Assembly (NCBI GenBank): GCA_022845895.1
Contig: AP025573.1
Coordinates: 3,506,501-3,570,500 of the forward strand
Reading direction: 5' to 3'
Source: Lachnospiraceae bacterium
Lineage (GTDB): Bacteria > Bacillota > Clostridia > Lachnospirales > Lachnospiraceae
Length of the DNA stretch: 64,000 nt
The first letter of the stretch is position 1, and every line of letters begins with the position of its first letter. This document shows positions 16,046-24,633 of this stretch, one piece after another. The notes beneath the pieces were generated by a model. It saw nothing but the letters and a program-made list of their open reading frames with translations, made no database searches and had not been told where the DNA came from. Both the position numbers and the translations under genes were made by a program.

Positions 16046-17092
16046 TTATACAAACTTGACGACTGATTTTATCACTTCATCCTTATGGTTCAGACTGTAC
16101 TCGATGGCTTCGATACAGTCTTTGAAATCAAATTCATGGGATACGATATCCTTTACCGGAATCGCCCCTGAGGAAACGGCGGCAATTGCTTTTGGCCACA
16201 AGTTTCTATAACGATATACGGAATAGACGACGCCCTCCATTGCATTCAGCGTCGCGATATCAAGTTCCAGTACCGGTTCCGGTGATACGCCTACCAGGGT
16301 AACTTTTCCCGCACGTTTAATCAGCCTGCAGGATTGCAGTGTCGTGACGCGGTTGCCTGCGCACTCATATACCTGGTCTGCACCGCCGCCCGGCAATGTC
16401 CTGGCAAATTCTTCGATACTCTCTCTTGTGCTGTTGAATACTCTTGTCGCCCCGACTTCCATGGCCTTTTCAAGCCGTTTGTCCATCACGTCAGCCACAT
16501 AGATTTCACTGACGCCTCGCGCTTTCAGGCTCATGACCGTACACAGGCCGATACAGCCGCTTCCAAGGACGATGGCCGTCTCGCCGATTCTGGCGTCTGA
16601 CAGTTCTGTGGCGTGCATACCGACTGCAAGGGGCTCTATCATAGCGCCTTCCAGAGTTGACATATTCTCAGGCAGCTTGTAGCACATGCTGGCGTCATGT
16701 GTACAGTATTCCGCATTCACACCGTCCCGCTCGCCCGGAATGGCAAGCATTTTTATATTCTGGCACAGGTTATAATTGCCTTTGCGGCAGTCTTCGCATT
16801 TTCCACATGGCACTGCCGGCTCAATCGACACTTTGTCACCGACTTCAAATCCCTCCACTCCTTCTCCGATTCCGGTAACCACACCGCCCGGTTCATGTCC
16901 GAGGGCTAGCGGGCCGTCTAACGTCCAGTTCGCAAGCTGCCCCTCCTGATAGAAATGAAGGTCAGAGCCGCATACGCCTACATATTCAAGCTTAATCTGA
17001 AGCTCGCCCTTGCCTGGCTGCGGTATGTCGCGCTCTACCCATTCCAGCTTTTGCTTTCCTGTCAAAACACATACTTTCATTTTTCCTTCCAT
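16046..17092 (-). CDS. Zinc-dependent polyol/sorbitol-type alcohol dehydrogenase
   Basis: Medium-chain Zn-dependent dehydrogenase, 348 aa, of the sorbitol/xylitol dehydrogenase type, oxidising a polyol to a ketose with NAD(P)+. Catalytic Zn ligands are Cys41 (VCGSD), His66-Glu67 (GHEPGG) and Glu153 (IEPLAVG). Structural Zn cysteines are at 96, 99, 102 and 110. The Rossmann motif GSGCIG is at about 177-182. It is last in the operon with an ABC importer, split transketolase and FGGY kinase: a polyol would be imported, oxidised here, phosphorylated and fed to transketolase. Actual substrate unknown. Start at 17092 has GAGGT 8 nt upstream; ATG 17080 is an alternative. Confidence 0.9.
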   Translation of the reverse strand: MEGKMKVCVLTGKQKLEWVERDIPQPGKGELQIKLEYVGVCGSDLHFYQEGQLANWTLDGPLALGHEPGGVVTGIGEGVEGFEVGDKVSIEPAVPCGKCEDCRKGNYNLCQNIKMLAIPGERDGVNAEYCTHDASMCYKLPENMSTLEGAMIEPLAVGMHATELSDARIGETAIVLGSGCIGLCTVMSLKARGVSEIYVADVMDKRLEKAMEVGATRVFNSTRESIEEFARTLPGGGADQVYECAGNRVTTLQSCRLIKRAGKVTLVGVSPEPVLELDIATLNAMEGVVYSVYRYRNLWPKAIAAVSSGAIPVKDIVSHEFDFKDCIEAIEYSLNHKDEVIKSVVKFV

Positions 17093-17127
17093 TGCTGTCT
17101 ACCTCTTTTCTTGGTTTATTAAGTGTC

Positions 17128-18609
17128 TTACCTCGTTAATATAGTTCCGACTGCTGATTTCCAGCCTTGATATTTTCTATCTCTCCATGTGCCGTCCATA
17201 TGCGGCTCATATGTTACCCGCTTTAGCTTGTCGAAGATCCGTACGTCCCATACGCCCAGGGCAAGCCCTGCCGCGTACGCCGGGCCGATCCCCGACAGCT
17301 CCTCCGAATCCGGCACCTGTACCACCGCCTGGGCGATGTCGCTCTGGAACTGCATCAGGTACCGGTTCCTCGTCGGGCCTCCGTCCACACGCAGCTCTTC
17401 CACCTTCATCCCGGCATCCTGGCTCATCGCTTTCACGATGTCCGTTATCTGGTAGGCGATGCATTCCACGCCTGCCCTCACCACTTCCGCACGGCCCGTC
17501 GTGCGCGTCATCCCTACGATGGCCGCCGTCGCACGGCTGTCCCAGTACGGCGCCCCAAGCCCTGAGAATGCCGGGACGAGGTACAGGCTGTCATCCCGCA
17601 CCGCCGCCCTCGACAGCTCCTCCGTCTCTGCCGGCGAGCTTATGAGCTTCAGGTCGTCCTTCAGCCACGTGATCACCGCCCCCGTGTAGTTCAGGTTCCC
17701 TTCCAGCACGTAGTTCACCTTCCCGCCCATGCTCCACGCAAGGGACGTCACAACCCCGTGGGTGCTTAGGACCGGCTCCTCCCCGATGTTCATCATGATC
17801 GAGGAGCCTGTGCCGTAGGTGGACTTTATCATGCCAGGCCTTAAGCAGCCCTGTCCGAACAGGGAGCCGTGGGAATCCCCGAGCACCCCGTGGATTGGCA
17901 CCGGGCGAGGGAGCAGCCCTTCGAGGTCCGTCTCCCCGAAGTCGGAATCCGAGTCGCACACCTCGGCCAGGTTCGCCGGGTCGATTCCGAAGAGCCGGCA
18001 GATGTCCGCATCCCACTTGAGTTCGAAGATGTTGAAGAGCTGCGTCCGGGAGGCGTTGGAGTAGTCGGTCTTGTACGACCTGCCCCCGGTCAGCTTATAG
18101 ATGAGCCAGCTGTCTATCGTGCCGTGGCAGATTTCCCTCTGGTCCGCCTTCTCCCTGGCCCCTTCCACATGTTCCAGGATCCAGGCAATCTTGGACGCCG
18201 GGAAGTAGGGGGAGAGGTTCATGCCGGTGGCCCTGCGGATGTGCTCCGCCTCGCCGAGGCGCTCCACCCGCTCGCAGATGTCCGCGGCCCGGGCACACTG
18301 CCATACGATGGCGTGGCCGAAGGGTGCGCCGGTAGTCCGGTCCCATGCAAGGGACGTCTCCCGCTGGTTGCTGATACCGATGCCGGCGACACGTCCCCTG
18401 TCGATACCGGATTCCTCCAGGAGCCGCGCCACCACCTGGATCGTATTGCGGTAAATCTCCTCCGGGTCATGGGAGACCCAGCCCTTCTCGTTCACGATCT
18501 GGGCATGGGGCTTGTCGGTCCTGCGGATCAGGCTGCCGCTCCCGTCGAAGAGGAGGGCCTTCGTCCCCTGGGTACTCTGGTCTATGCTGATGATATAATT
18601 ATCTGACAA
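17128..18609 (-). CDS. FGGY-family carbohydrate kinase (glycerol-kinase-like)
   Basis: ATP-dependent sugar/polyol kinase, about 493 aa. The phosphate-1 motif DQSTQGTKALLFD is at the N-terminus; GWVSHDP, GTIDSWLIYKLTGG and KSTYGTGSS are all present as in glycerol kinases. However the GDQQAAL stretch of glycerol kinase is replaced by GDSHGSL, so the substrate may be another polyol or ketose. Start taken as TTG at 18609 with GGAGG 7 nt upstream; the frame stays open to 18819, but that part crosses a 42-bp palindrome and lacks protein character. The gene is strikingly GC-rich, like the transketolase genes before it and unlike the rest of the operon. Confidence 0.85.
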   Translation of the reverse strand: MSDNYIISIDQSTQGTKALLFDGSGSLIRRTDKPHAQIVNEKGWVSHDPEEIYRNTIQVVARLLEESGIDRGRVAGIGISNQRETSLAWDRTTGAPFGHAIVWQCARAADICERVERLGEAEHIRRATGMNLSPYFPASKIAWILEHVEGAREKADQREICHGTIDSWLIYKLTGGRSYKTDYSNASRTQLFNIFELKWDADICRLFGIDPANLAEVCDSDSDFGETDLEGLLPRPVPIHGVLGDSHGSLFGQGCLRPGMIKSTYGTGSSIMMNIGEEPVLSTHGVVTSLAWSMGGKVNYVLEGNLNYTGAVITWLKDDLKLISSPAETEELSRAAVRDDSLYLVPAFSGLGAPYWDSRATAAIVGMTRTTGRAEVVRAGVECIAYQITDIVKAMSQDAGMKVEELRVDGGPTRNRYLMQFQSDIAQAVVQVPDSEELSGIGPAYAAGLALGVWDVRIFDKLKRVTYEPHMDGTWRDRKYQGWKSAVGTILTR

Positions 18610-18639
18610 TATTTCCCCTCCAATCATAAGGGTTGTAGG

Positions 18640-18681
18640 ATAGGGGTCAGACCCCTGTGGCCACAGGGGTCTGACCCCTAT
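18640..18681. repeat. Perfect 42-bp palindrome
   Basis: 21-bp perfect arms meeting at 18660/18661, each containing the sub-palindrome GGGGTCAGACCCC. It lies between the transketolase C-half and kinase genes inside an operon. Such GGGGTCAGACCCC units recur between genes in other bacteria and resemble REP-type extragenic palindromes. Confidence 0.85.
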
Positions 18682-18689
18682 GAAAATTC

Positions 18690-19619
18690 CTACAAGATTC
18701 CCTTTATTGTCTTTGCAATTCCTTCCGCGTCCAGCCCGTAATGCCGGAACACCTCCTTCGAGGTCCCCGTGATCACCGGCGCGTCCGGCAGCGACAGGTT
18801 GACCACTTTCTTCGGGCATTCGCTCCCGACCACCTGGCTTACCATCGAGCCCAGGCCTCCGTACGGGGCGTGCTCCTCTACCGTCACCACCGCTTTCGCT
18901 CCCGACGCTGCCTTCAGGATGGCCGCGCGGTCCAGCGGCTTGATGCAGTACATGTCTACCACCGTCACTCCGATCCCTTCTTCACGCAGCTTCGCTGCCG
19001 CGTCCGCCGCAGGCTTCACCATCTCCCCGCAGGCGATCACCGCCACGTCGCTCCCTTCCGTCACGAAGGTCGCCTTATCCATCTCGAAGGGCACCTTCCC
19101 TTCCTCATACACGTCCTCCACCGCGTTCCGCCCTACACGGATGTACGCCGGCTTCTCGTCCTCAAGCAGCGCCTTCGTCAGCAGCTCCGTCTGCAGCCGG
19201 TCGCTCGGCAGGTACACCCGCATGTTCGGCACCGCCGACATCGCCGCGATGTCCTGCGCCGAGTGGTGGCTCATCCCCAGCGCTCCGTAGCTCACCCCTC
19301 CGCTGATCCCGATCAGCTTCACGTTCGTGTCCGAATATGCCACGTCTATCTTGCACTGCTCATAGCTCCTCGTGGACAGGAAGCACGCCGGCGATGCCGC
19401 GTACGGCTTCTTCCCGCACTTCGCAAGCCCCGCCGAGATGCTCACCAGGTTCTGCTCCGCGATCCCCGTCTCCACGAACTGCCCCGGCAGCCCGTCTGCG
19501 AACGGCGTGAACGACGCGCTCCCACGGGAGTCGCTGCACAGCGCCACCACGTCCCTGTCCGTCCTTGCCGCCTCCATCAGTACCTCACATATCACCTGCT
19601 TGTTCGCTATCTTAGCCAT
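18690..19619 (-). CDS. Transketolase, C-terminal subunit (split enzyme)
   Basis: C-terminal half of a two-subunit transketolase, 309 aa, holding the pyrimidine-binding domain (FVETGIAEQNLVS near residue 50, the conserved Glu activating TPP) and the C-terminal domain. It combines with the N-terminal half encoded just upstream. The reaction is two-carbon ketol transfer in the non-oxidative pentose phosphate pathway. Start chosen at ATG 19619 (MAKIANK), with AGGAGG about 9 nt upstream; it overlaps the stop of the N-half by 8 bp. Coding sequence is strongly GC-rich. A second such pair lies at 26802-28578. Confidence 0.92.
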   Translation of the reverse strand: MAKIANKQVICEVLMEAARTDRDVVALCSDSRGSASFTPFADGLPGQFVETGIAEQNLVSISAGLAKCGKKPYAASPACFLSTRSYEQCKIDVAYSDTNVKLIGISGGVSYGALGMSHHSAQDIAAMSAVPNMRVYLPSDRLQTELLTKALLEDEKPAYIRVGRNAVEDVYEEGKVPFEMDKATFVTEGSDVAVIACGEMVKPAADAAAKLREEGIGVTVVDMYCIKPLDRAAILKAASGAKAVVTVEEHAPYGGLGSMVSQVVGSECPKKVVNLSLPDAPVITGTSKEVFRHYGLDAEGIAKTIKGIL

Positions 19620-20460
19620 GAAGCGTCCCCTCCTTTTCAAGCTCTGCCTTCTTCTCCTCCAGGTCCTTCCTTATCTGCATAAGCTCCTCCTCGTTCGGAA
19701 CCTTATGGTGCCAGTTCGCCTTGTCCTCCATCACGGAAGAGCCCTTCCCCTTCACCGTGTTGGCGATCAGCACGGTGGGCTGACCCTTCACCGTCTTCGC
19801 CTCCTCGAACGCCGCGTGGAGCTCATCGATGTCGTTGCCGTCCGCCACGTCGATCACGTGCCAGCCGAAGGCACGGAACCTTTCATGCAGGTCGTCGTGC
19901 CCCATCACGTCCTCCGTGCTGCCGGATATCTGCAGCCGGTTCCGGTCCACCACCGCGCACAAGTTGTCGAGCCTGTACTGGCTGGCCGCCATGGCCCCTT
20001 CCCATACGGAGCCCTCCGCCAGCTCGCCGTCGCCCATCACCGTGTACACCCGGTAGCCCTGGCCGTTCATCTTTCCCGCCAGCGCCATGCCGACGCAGAC
20101 CGGAAGGCCATGGCCCAGGGAGCCGGAGTTCATCTCCACGCCCGGAAGCTTGTTGTTCGGGTGGCCGATGAACCTGGAGCCGAACTTGCTGAAGGTGGAG
20201 ACGAGCTCCTCCTTATCGAAGAACCCCTTCTCCGCCAGCACCGCGTAGTAGGCCTCCACGGAGTGCCCCTTGCTCATGACGAACTTATCGCGGTCCGGGT
20301 CGTCCTGGTTCTCAGGGCTTACGTTCATCTGGCAGAAGTACAGCTCCGTCAGGATCTCCATCACGCTCATGTCGCCGCCGATGTGGCCGGCCTTCCCCTC
20401 GACGATCATGTCGATTACGGTTTCTCTTAATTGGTAAGCCAATGCTTTTAGATTTTCCAT
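19612..20460 (-). CDS. Transketolase, N-terminal subunit (split enzyme)
   Basis: N-terminal half of the split transketolase, 282 aa, with the TPP diphosphate-binding domain: GHIGGDMS near residue 25, SKGHS near 63, GSLGHGLP near 113 and the GDGELAEGS motif starting at Gly143. Some annotations would call such pairs DXS-like; the order of motifs is transketolase. It overlaps the C-half gene by 8 bp. It follows the ABC permease gene on the same strand and is part of the polyol/sugar operon. GC content is well above that of the permease gene. Confidence 0.92.
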   Translation of the reverse strand: MENLKALAYQLRETVIDMIVEGKAGHIGGDMSVMEILTELYFCQMNVSPENQDDPDRDKFVMSKGHSVEAYYAVLAEKGFFDKEELVSTFSKFGSRFIGHPNNKLPGVEMNSGSLGHGLPVCVGMALAGKMNGQGYRVYTVMGDGELAEGSVWEGAMAASQYRLDNLCAVVDRNRLQISGSTEDVMGHDDLHERFRAFGWHVIDVADGNDIDELHAAFEEAKTVKGQPTVLIANTVKGKGSSVMEDKANWHHKVPNEEELMQIRKDLEEKKAELEKEGTLHG

Positions 20461-20509
20461 ATTACCGTCCTTTCTATCATTGAATCGTTCTGTCTATGTA
20501 TCACACGGA

Positions 20510-21496
20510 TTATTTTCTCTTGAACATACGCACCATCTTCTCACGCATGACAGGGTTTTCCTTCATAGCATCGATAACTACCGCGATTAGAACGACGCCG
20601 CCGGTAACAACCGTCTCCCAGTAAGATGACACACGCATCAGCGTGATAGATGTGGATATGGTGCCACTTAAGAGACCACCGATTACAGTACCGACAACCC
20701 CTCCGATACCACCGGTCATAGACGTTCCGCCAAGGACCGAAGCTGTTACGGAAGGCATGACCCAGTTGGCTCCGATACTCGCCTGGAAGGACGCCAGCTT
20801 ACACGTCATAAGCACCCCGGCCGTAGCCGCCAGAAGCCCGCTTAAGCAGTACACCATCATCTCTACCCGCTCGGTCTTGATGCCGACGATCTTCGCACAG
20901 TTCCGATTGCCGCCAAGCGCAAAGATGTGACGGCCGAATTTGGTCCGTCTGAGCATGATGGTCAGTATGACACAGATGACAATCATGATAATTACAATCG
21001 TCGGCAGAATATCCCCGATGACTCCATTTGCGATAAACTGCGCATCCTCCGGGACGCCCACGATAGGCATACCCTTCGTAATGATGTATACGATACCTTT
21101 ATATATCTCTCCTGTTGCCAGCGTAACGATAAATGGAGTAATCTTTAGATACGCGATGAAAAATCCATTGACCGCACCAAATACGATACCAAGGAGGCAA
21201 GATACGATAATTGCAAGATAAGAGTTCATCCCCATCTCAACCATAAAGGTAGCCGCAAACATACTGCTGACAGAGCCGATAGCCGCCACGGAAAGGTCGA
21301 TGCCTCCTGTCAGGAGCACGATCGTCTGCCCGAAACTGATGATGATGATAAAGGAAGCCGCACGCGTCAGCGTACTGATGTTATATGCCGTGAAAAAGTT
21401 GCCTGTGGCAGCGTGAACCGCGATACCTACAAGAATTGTTACAATAAGTACCATCCCTGCAGTAGATTTAAAGAAATCAATCATTTTTTTACCCAT
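20510..21496 (-). CDS. Sugar ABC transporter permease (RbsC-like), system 1
   Basis: Inner-membrane permease of the ribose/autoinducer-2 type (BPD_transp_2), 328 aa with about 8-10 membrane segments. The family motifs GGIDLSVAAIGS (near residue 65) and the EAA-like loop GxRTERVEMMVYCLSG are visible, together with SVLGGTSMTGGIGG. It pairs with the duplicated ATPase encoded 14 bp upstream and the lipoprotein binding protein before that. Located downstream are split transketolase, an FGGY kinase and a polyol dehydrogenase, so the cargo is probably a pentose, tetrose or polyol. Cargo is inferred. Confidence 0.92.
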   Translation of the reverse strand: MGKKMIDFFKSTAGMVLIVTILVGIAVHAATGNFFTAYNISTLTRAASFIIIISFGQTIVLLTGGIDLSVAAIGSVSSMFAATFMVEMGMNSYLAIIVSCLLGIVFGAVNGFFIAYLKITPFIVTLATGEIYKGIVYIITKGMPIVGVPEDAQFIANGVIGDILPTIVIIMIVICVILTIMLRRTKFGRHIFALGGNRNCAKIVGIKTERVEMMVYCLSGLLAATAGVLMTCKLASFQASIGANWVMPSVTASVLGGTSMTGGIGGVVGTVIGGLLSGTISTSITLMRVSSYWETVVTGGVVLIAVVIDAMKENPVMREKMVRMFKRK

Positions 21497-21510
21497 TGTT
21501 TTATTCCCTC

Positions 21511-23007
21511 CTACTGAAATGCCACTTTCAGAACATCTTCTTCTGTGGTCATGTCTACATCTTCAATATATCCTTTGATTCTTCCCTGGTGTACGACCAT
21601 CACCCGGTCCGCGAGCGCCAGTACCTCTTCCATCTCGGAAGAGATGACCACTACCGCGACTCCGTTGTCCGCCAGCTCTCTGACTAGCTGATGTATCTCT
21701 CCTTTGGCATTGACATCGATACCTCTGGTGGGCTCATCCATGATGAGCATCTTGATACCTTTGGCCATCCAGCGCGCAACGATAACTTTCTGCTGGTTGC
21801 CGCCGCTTAAGTTCTTGATAAGCTGCTCCTGTCCTGCAGTCTTGATCTTAAACTTGCTGATGTAATCATCCGCAATCCGGGATGCCTCTTTGAAATTGAT
21901 AAGGCCGCCCTTCTTCAGCTGGTCATAAGAAGGAAGCATCATATTTTCAAGCACAGACATGCCCGGCGTGATACCGTCATGCCGTCTTTCCTCGGATACA
22001 TATCCCATGCCGAGTCTGATTGCCACACGCGGATCCTTGATATCTACTTCTTTTCCTTCCACGAACGTCTTTCCGCCCGGCTCCTTCTGGGTAATCCCGA
22101 AAACCGTCTTGAATATCTCCGTCCTGCCGGCGCCTACGAGCCCTGCCACGCAGAGAATCTCTCCTTTTTTGACCTGGAAGTTCACATCCTGGAACTCCCC
22201 TTCCCGGTTCAGCTCCTTTGCCTCAAAGAATACTTCGCCGGACACTTCTCTTGCAATGTGCTTGGATTGTTCTACCTTTTTGCCCGCCATGCTGGTAATG
22301 ATATCTTCTTTTGTCATATCTTTGACTTCCGCTACTTTCACGAGCTGCCCGTCACGCATAATCGTCATGCGGTCCGCCTGCTCAAGCACTTCGTCCAGAT
22401 GGTGGGTGATGAATACCATCGCCGTCCCCTCTTTTTTTAACCTCTGCATGGATTCAAACAGGGATACGGCCTCTTTATTCGTCAGCACCGCCGTCGGCTC
22501 ATCCAGAATAAGCACCCTCGGCGAATAGGCGAGTGCCCGCGCAATAGACACGAGCTGCTGGTACGCAGCAGACAGCGTCTTGACTTTACGCGTCACATCT
22601 ATCTCAACATTTAAAATCTTCAATAATTCGATTGCTTCTTTCTGTGTCTCTTTCCAGTTAATCAAAGTTCCTTTGGCTCTCTCATTCCCGAGGAAAATAT
22701 TTTCCTCGATCGTAGCTTCGGGAATCAGGTTCAGTTCCTGTGGAACTAATACGATATTCTTGCCAAAGGCATCCTTAGGGGATGAGATCTTGACCGGTCT
22801 GCCGTCCATGAAGATCTCGCCTTCGTCCATGATGTACTGTCCGGTGAGGACATTCATCAGTGTACTCTTACCTGCACCGTTTTCTCCCAGCAGTGCATGG
22901 ATCTCGCCCGGCCTGATGCTCAAGTCGACTTTATCCAGCGCCTTTGTTCCCGGGAAGGTCTTGGTGATTCCTTTCATTTCAATTACGAATTCGCTCAACT
23001 TATTCAC
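21511..23007 (-). CDS. Sugar ABC transporter ATPase, duplicated domains (RbsA-like), system 1
   Basis: Energising subunit of a ribose-type importer with two fused nucleotide-binding domains, about 498 aa. N-domain: GENGAGKST, LSAAYQQLVSIARAL (degenerate signature), LDEPTAVL. C-domain: AGLVGAGRTE in place of a Walker A and LSGGNQQKVIVARWM with MDEPTRGID, the typical RbsA asymmetry. The start is uncertain. I chose GTG 23007 with AAGG about 8 nt upstream (TTG 22998 possible). The frame is open to an ATG at 23130, but that ATG lies in a terminator hairpin. Confidence 0.9.
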   Translation of the reverse strand: MNKLSEFVIEMKGITKTFPGTKALDKVDLSIRPGEIHALLGENGAGKSTLMNVLTGQYIMDEGEIFMDGRPVKISSPKDAFGKNIVLVPQELNLIPEATIEENIFLGNERAKGTLINWKETQKEAIELLKILNVEIDVTRKVKTLSAAYQQLVSIARALAYSPRVLILDEPTAVLTNKEAVSLFESMQRLKKEGTAMVFITHHLDEVLEQADRMTIMRDGQLVKVAEVKDMTKEDIITSMAGKKVEQSKHIAREVSGEVFFEAKELNREGEFQDVNFQVKKGEILCVAGLVGAGRTEIFKTVFGITQKEPGGKTFVEGKEVDIKDPRVAIRLGMGYVSEERRHDGITPGMSVLENMMLPSYDQLKKGGLINFKEASRIADDYISKFKIKTAGQEQLIKNLSGGNQQKVIVARWMAKGIKMLIMDEPTRGIDVNAKGEIHQLVRELADNGVAVVVISSEMEEVLALADRVMVVHQGRIKGYIEDVDMTTEEDVLKVAFQ

Positions 23008-23120
23008 TTCCTCTACCTTTTTTTCAATCCTTTGTGCTGCCTTTTCGTGCTGCCTTTCTTCTCTTTTCTTATCACTGGCCCAAGCCCTGGGCACGGGTGC
23101 GCTTCTGATACCAAGGTATA

Positions 23121-23160
23121 AAAATTCCACGCAACCATGCTCACATAATCGCGTGGAATT
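23121..23160 (-). terminator. Attenuating terminator between binding-protein and ATPase genes
   Basis: Perfect 10-bp stem AATTCCACGC/GCGTGGAATT (23123-23132 with 23151-23160); on the minus strand a T-run follows directly. It sits 51 bp after the binding-protein gene. Partial termination here would give more binding protein than membrane components, as is usual for such operons. Confidence 0.85.
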
Positions 23161-23211
23161 ATTTAACCTTACAAAAGATGTACCCTGCTTCCAAGCGAAG
23201 CTTAATTCTGC

Positions 23212-24288
23212 TTATTTCGCGTCGCCAAACAGCATGTCGATGTACTCGTCTGCCTGATCCTGGTATACAGATGTTGATCCAACGTCTGTGATTTCATCTA
23301 CGTCTTCGCCGTCGATACATTTCACCGCATTGTAGATCAGTTTGTATCCCATGTCGTAGCAGTTCTGTACCTGGGCAACATATAATGTACCGTCTTTCAG
23401 GTAGTTGAACGTACGAAGGTCATGATCCATACCGCCGATGATCACTTCACCGCTCTTGCCTGCATCTTTTACAGCCTGACATGCGCCTACGGGATTGGAC
23501 ATGTTGTTGCAGAGGATACCGTTAAGGTCCGGATATGCCTGCATCCATGCTTCTGTAATTTCGATGGCCTTCTCTACGAAGTCATTATCTCTCTGGTCAT
23601 CGACTACCTCGATGTCCGGATATTTCTCAACAGTATCGTAGAAAGCTTCCAAACGCTGTTCGTGGGAAGATGCCCCGATTGTTCCTGACAGGAAAGCTAT
23701 CTTGCCTTTTTTGCCCATCTTCTCGCATACTGCTTCGGCGATTGCAGCACCGTCGCCGTAGTTGTCATTATTCCCTACGAAGAATGACCTCTCGGAATCC
23801 GGGATATCAGAAGATGCAAACAGTGCGACCTTAACCCCTGCATCTACGGCATCGTCAACCGCCGGCTGTGTCGTCTCGATCTGGTTGACGTCTACCGCGA
23901 CCAGATCATATCCCTGTCCTACTGCAGTCTCGATCGAGTTGACCTGGTCAACTGCATCCGGCTCAACCGGTGCATACCACTCATAATCAATCGTAACGCC
24001 CCTGTCCTTAAAGTCCGCTACGGCTGCTTTGACACCGACTTCAATCGCGTCATACCATGCATGTACCAACTTGTATGTACAGTAAATCTTGTATTCGTCT
24101 TTCTTCGGCTCATAGCTCGTATCGAAGTCCTGGTCTGCAAGTGCTTTTGCATTTGCAGCTTCCTGAGTATCCTCCGTCTTCTTTTCCTCTGATTTTGAAT
24201 CAGATTTTCCTTCGTCTTTGCTTCCGCATCCTGCCATGGCCAATACCATAGCTGCGACCAATAATAAACTGATAATTCTCTTTTTCAT
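23212..24288 (-). CDS. Sugar ABC transporter substrate-binding lipoprotein, system 1
   Basis: Periplasmic-binding-protein-type lipoprotein (Peripla_BP_4, ribose/AI-2 group), 358 aa. Signal peptide with lipobox MAGC (Cys21), then an acidic Lys/Glu/Ser linker (about 22-45). The ligand-binding fold has DLVAVDVNQIET, KVALFASSDIP and ILCNNMSNPVGA, which correspond to hinge and sugar-contact regions in this family. First gene of its operon, with a 230-nt leader from a good promoter. It captures the sugar or polyol outside the membrane and delivers it to the permease. Confidence 0.93.
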   Translation of the reverse strand: MKKRIISLLLVAAMVLAMAGCGSKDEGKSDSKSEEKKTEDTQEAANAKALADQDFDTSYEPKKDEYKIYCTYKLVHAWYDAIEVGVKAAVADFKDRGVTIDYEWYAPVEPDAVDQVNSIETAVGQGYDLVAVDVNQIETTQPAVDDAVDAGVKVALFASSDIPDSERSFFVGNNDNYGDGAAIAEAVCEKMGKKGKIAFLSGTIGASSHEQRLEAFYDTVEKYPDIEVVDDQRDNDFVEKAIEITEAWMQAYPDLNGILCNNMSNPVGACQAVKDAGKSGEVIIGGMDHDLRTFNYLKDGTLYVAQVQNCYDMGYKLIYNAVKCIDGEDVDEITDVGSTSVYQDQADEYIDMLFGDAK

Positions 24289-24525
24289 AATTTTCTCCTT
24301 TCAAACTTAACCTTTGCTTTCTGCATGTTGCAAAGCCTCCTTGAAATGTCCTCCTTTCTTCTAAATTTTTCAGTCACGGGGAATCGCTATTTAGTAAATT
24401 TTCTATAAATTATTGACTAAATTATTTTTTCGAAATTTATCCAACAACTTATAAATATTTCGAGAAATGTAGCACTTTGACTAACTTTTAACGTATTTCC
24501 CTCTGTTTTTTGACTTTATAACCAA
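24289..24525 (-). promoter_or_regulatory. Leader of ABC operon 1 with ACTAAAT dyad
   Basis: AT-rich leader of about 230 nt between the promoter and the binding-protein gene. It contains ATTTAGT (24389-24395) facing ACTAAAT (24416-24422), a possible operator. The same word occurs at the promoter itself and at the promoter of the second transketolase operon. No riboswitch fold was recognised. Confidence 0.4.
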
Positions 24526-24554
24526 GTTATATCACCTTTATCCTGTCATGTCAA
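24526..24554 (-). promoter_or_regulatory. Sigma-70-type promoter of ABC operon 1
   Basis: Minus strand TTGACA (24554-24549), 17-bp spacer, TATAAC (24531-24526). One ACTAAATT motif (24554-24561) overlaps the upstream edge of the -35. Confidence 0.8.
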
Positions 24555-24567
24555 CTAAATTGTAAAT

Positions 24568-24611
24568 AAAAAAATAGTGTTTTTGCTAAATTAACTTTAG
24601 CAAAAACACTA
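24568..24611 (-). terminator. Intrinsic terminator of the LacI gene
   Basis: Perfect 16-bp arms (24575-24590 with 24596-24611), five-base loop, then T7 on the minus strand (24574-24568). It lies 23 bp after the LacI-family stop codon. Confidence 0.93.
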
Positions 24612-24633
24612 CTAAATTTTTAACCACTCCGAT

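Noticed and set aside
17869-18606. Plus-strand open frame of 245 codons opposite the FGGY kinase
   Set aside because: Same reason: antisense frame kept open by high GC; no ribosome site or domain.
18741-19682. Long plus-strand open frame (313 codons) opposite the transketolase genes
   Set aside because: It is antisense to two well-conserved enzyme genes and consists of Arg/His-rich low-complexity sequence, as expected from high-GC DNA lacking stop codons.
23008-23130. Upstream ATG (23130) for ABC ATPase system 1
   Set aside because: The codon is in the stem of an intrinsic terminator; the added 41 residues precede the normal start of RbsA-type proteins.
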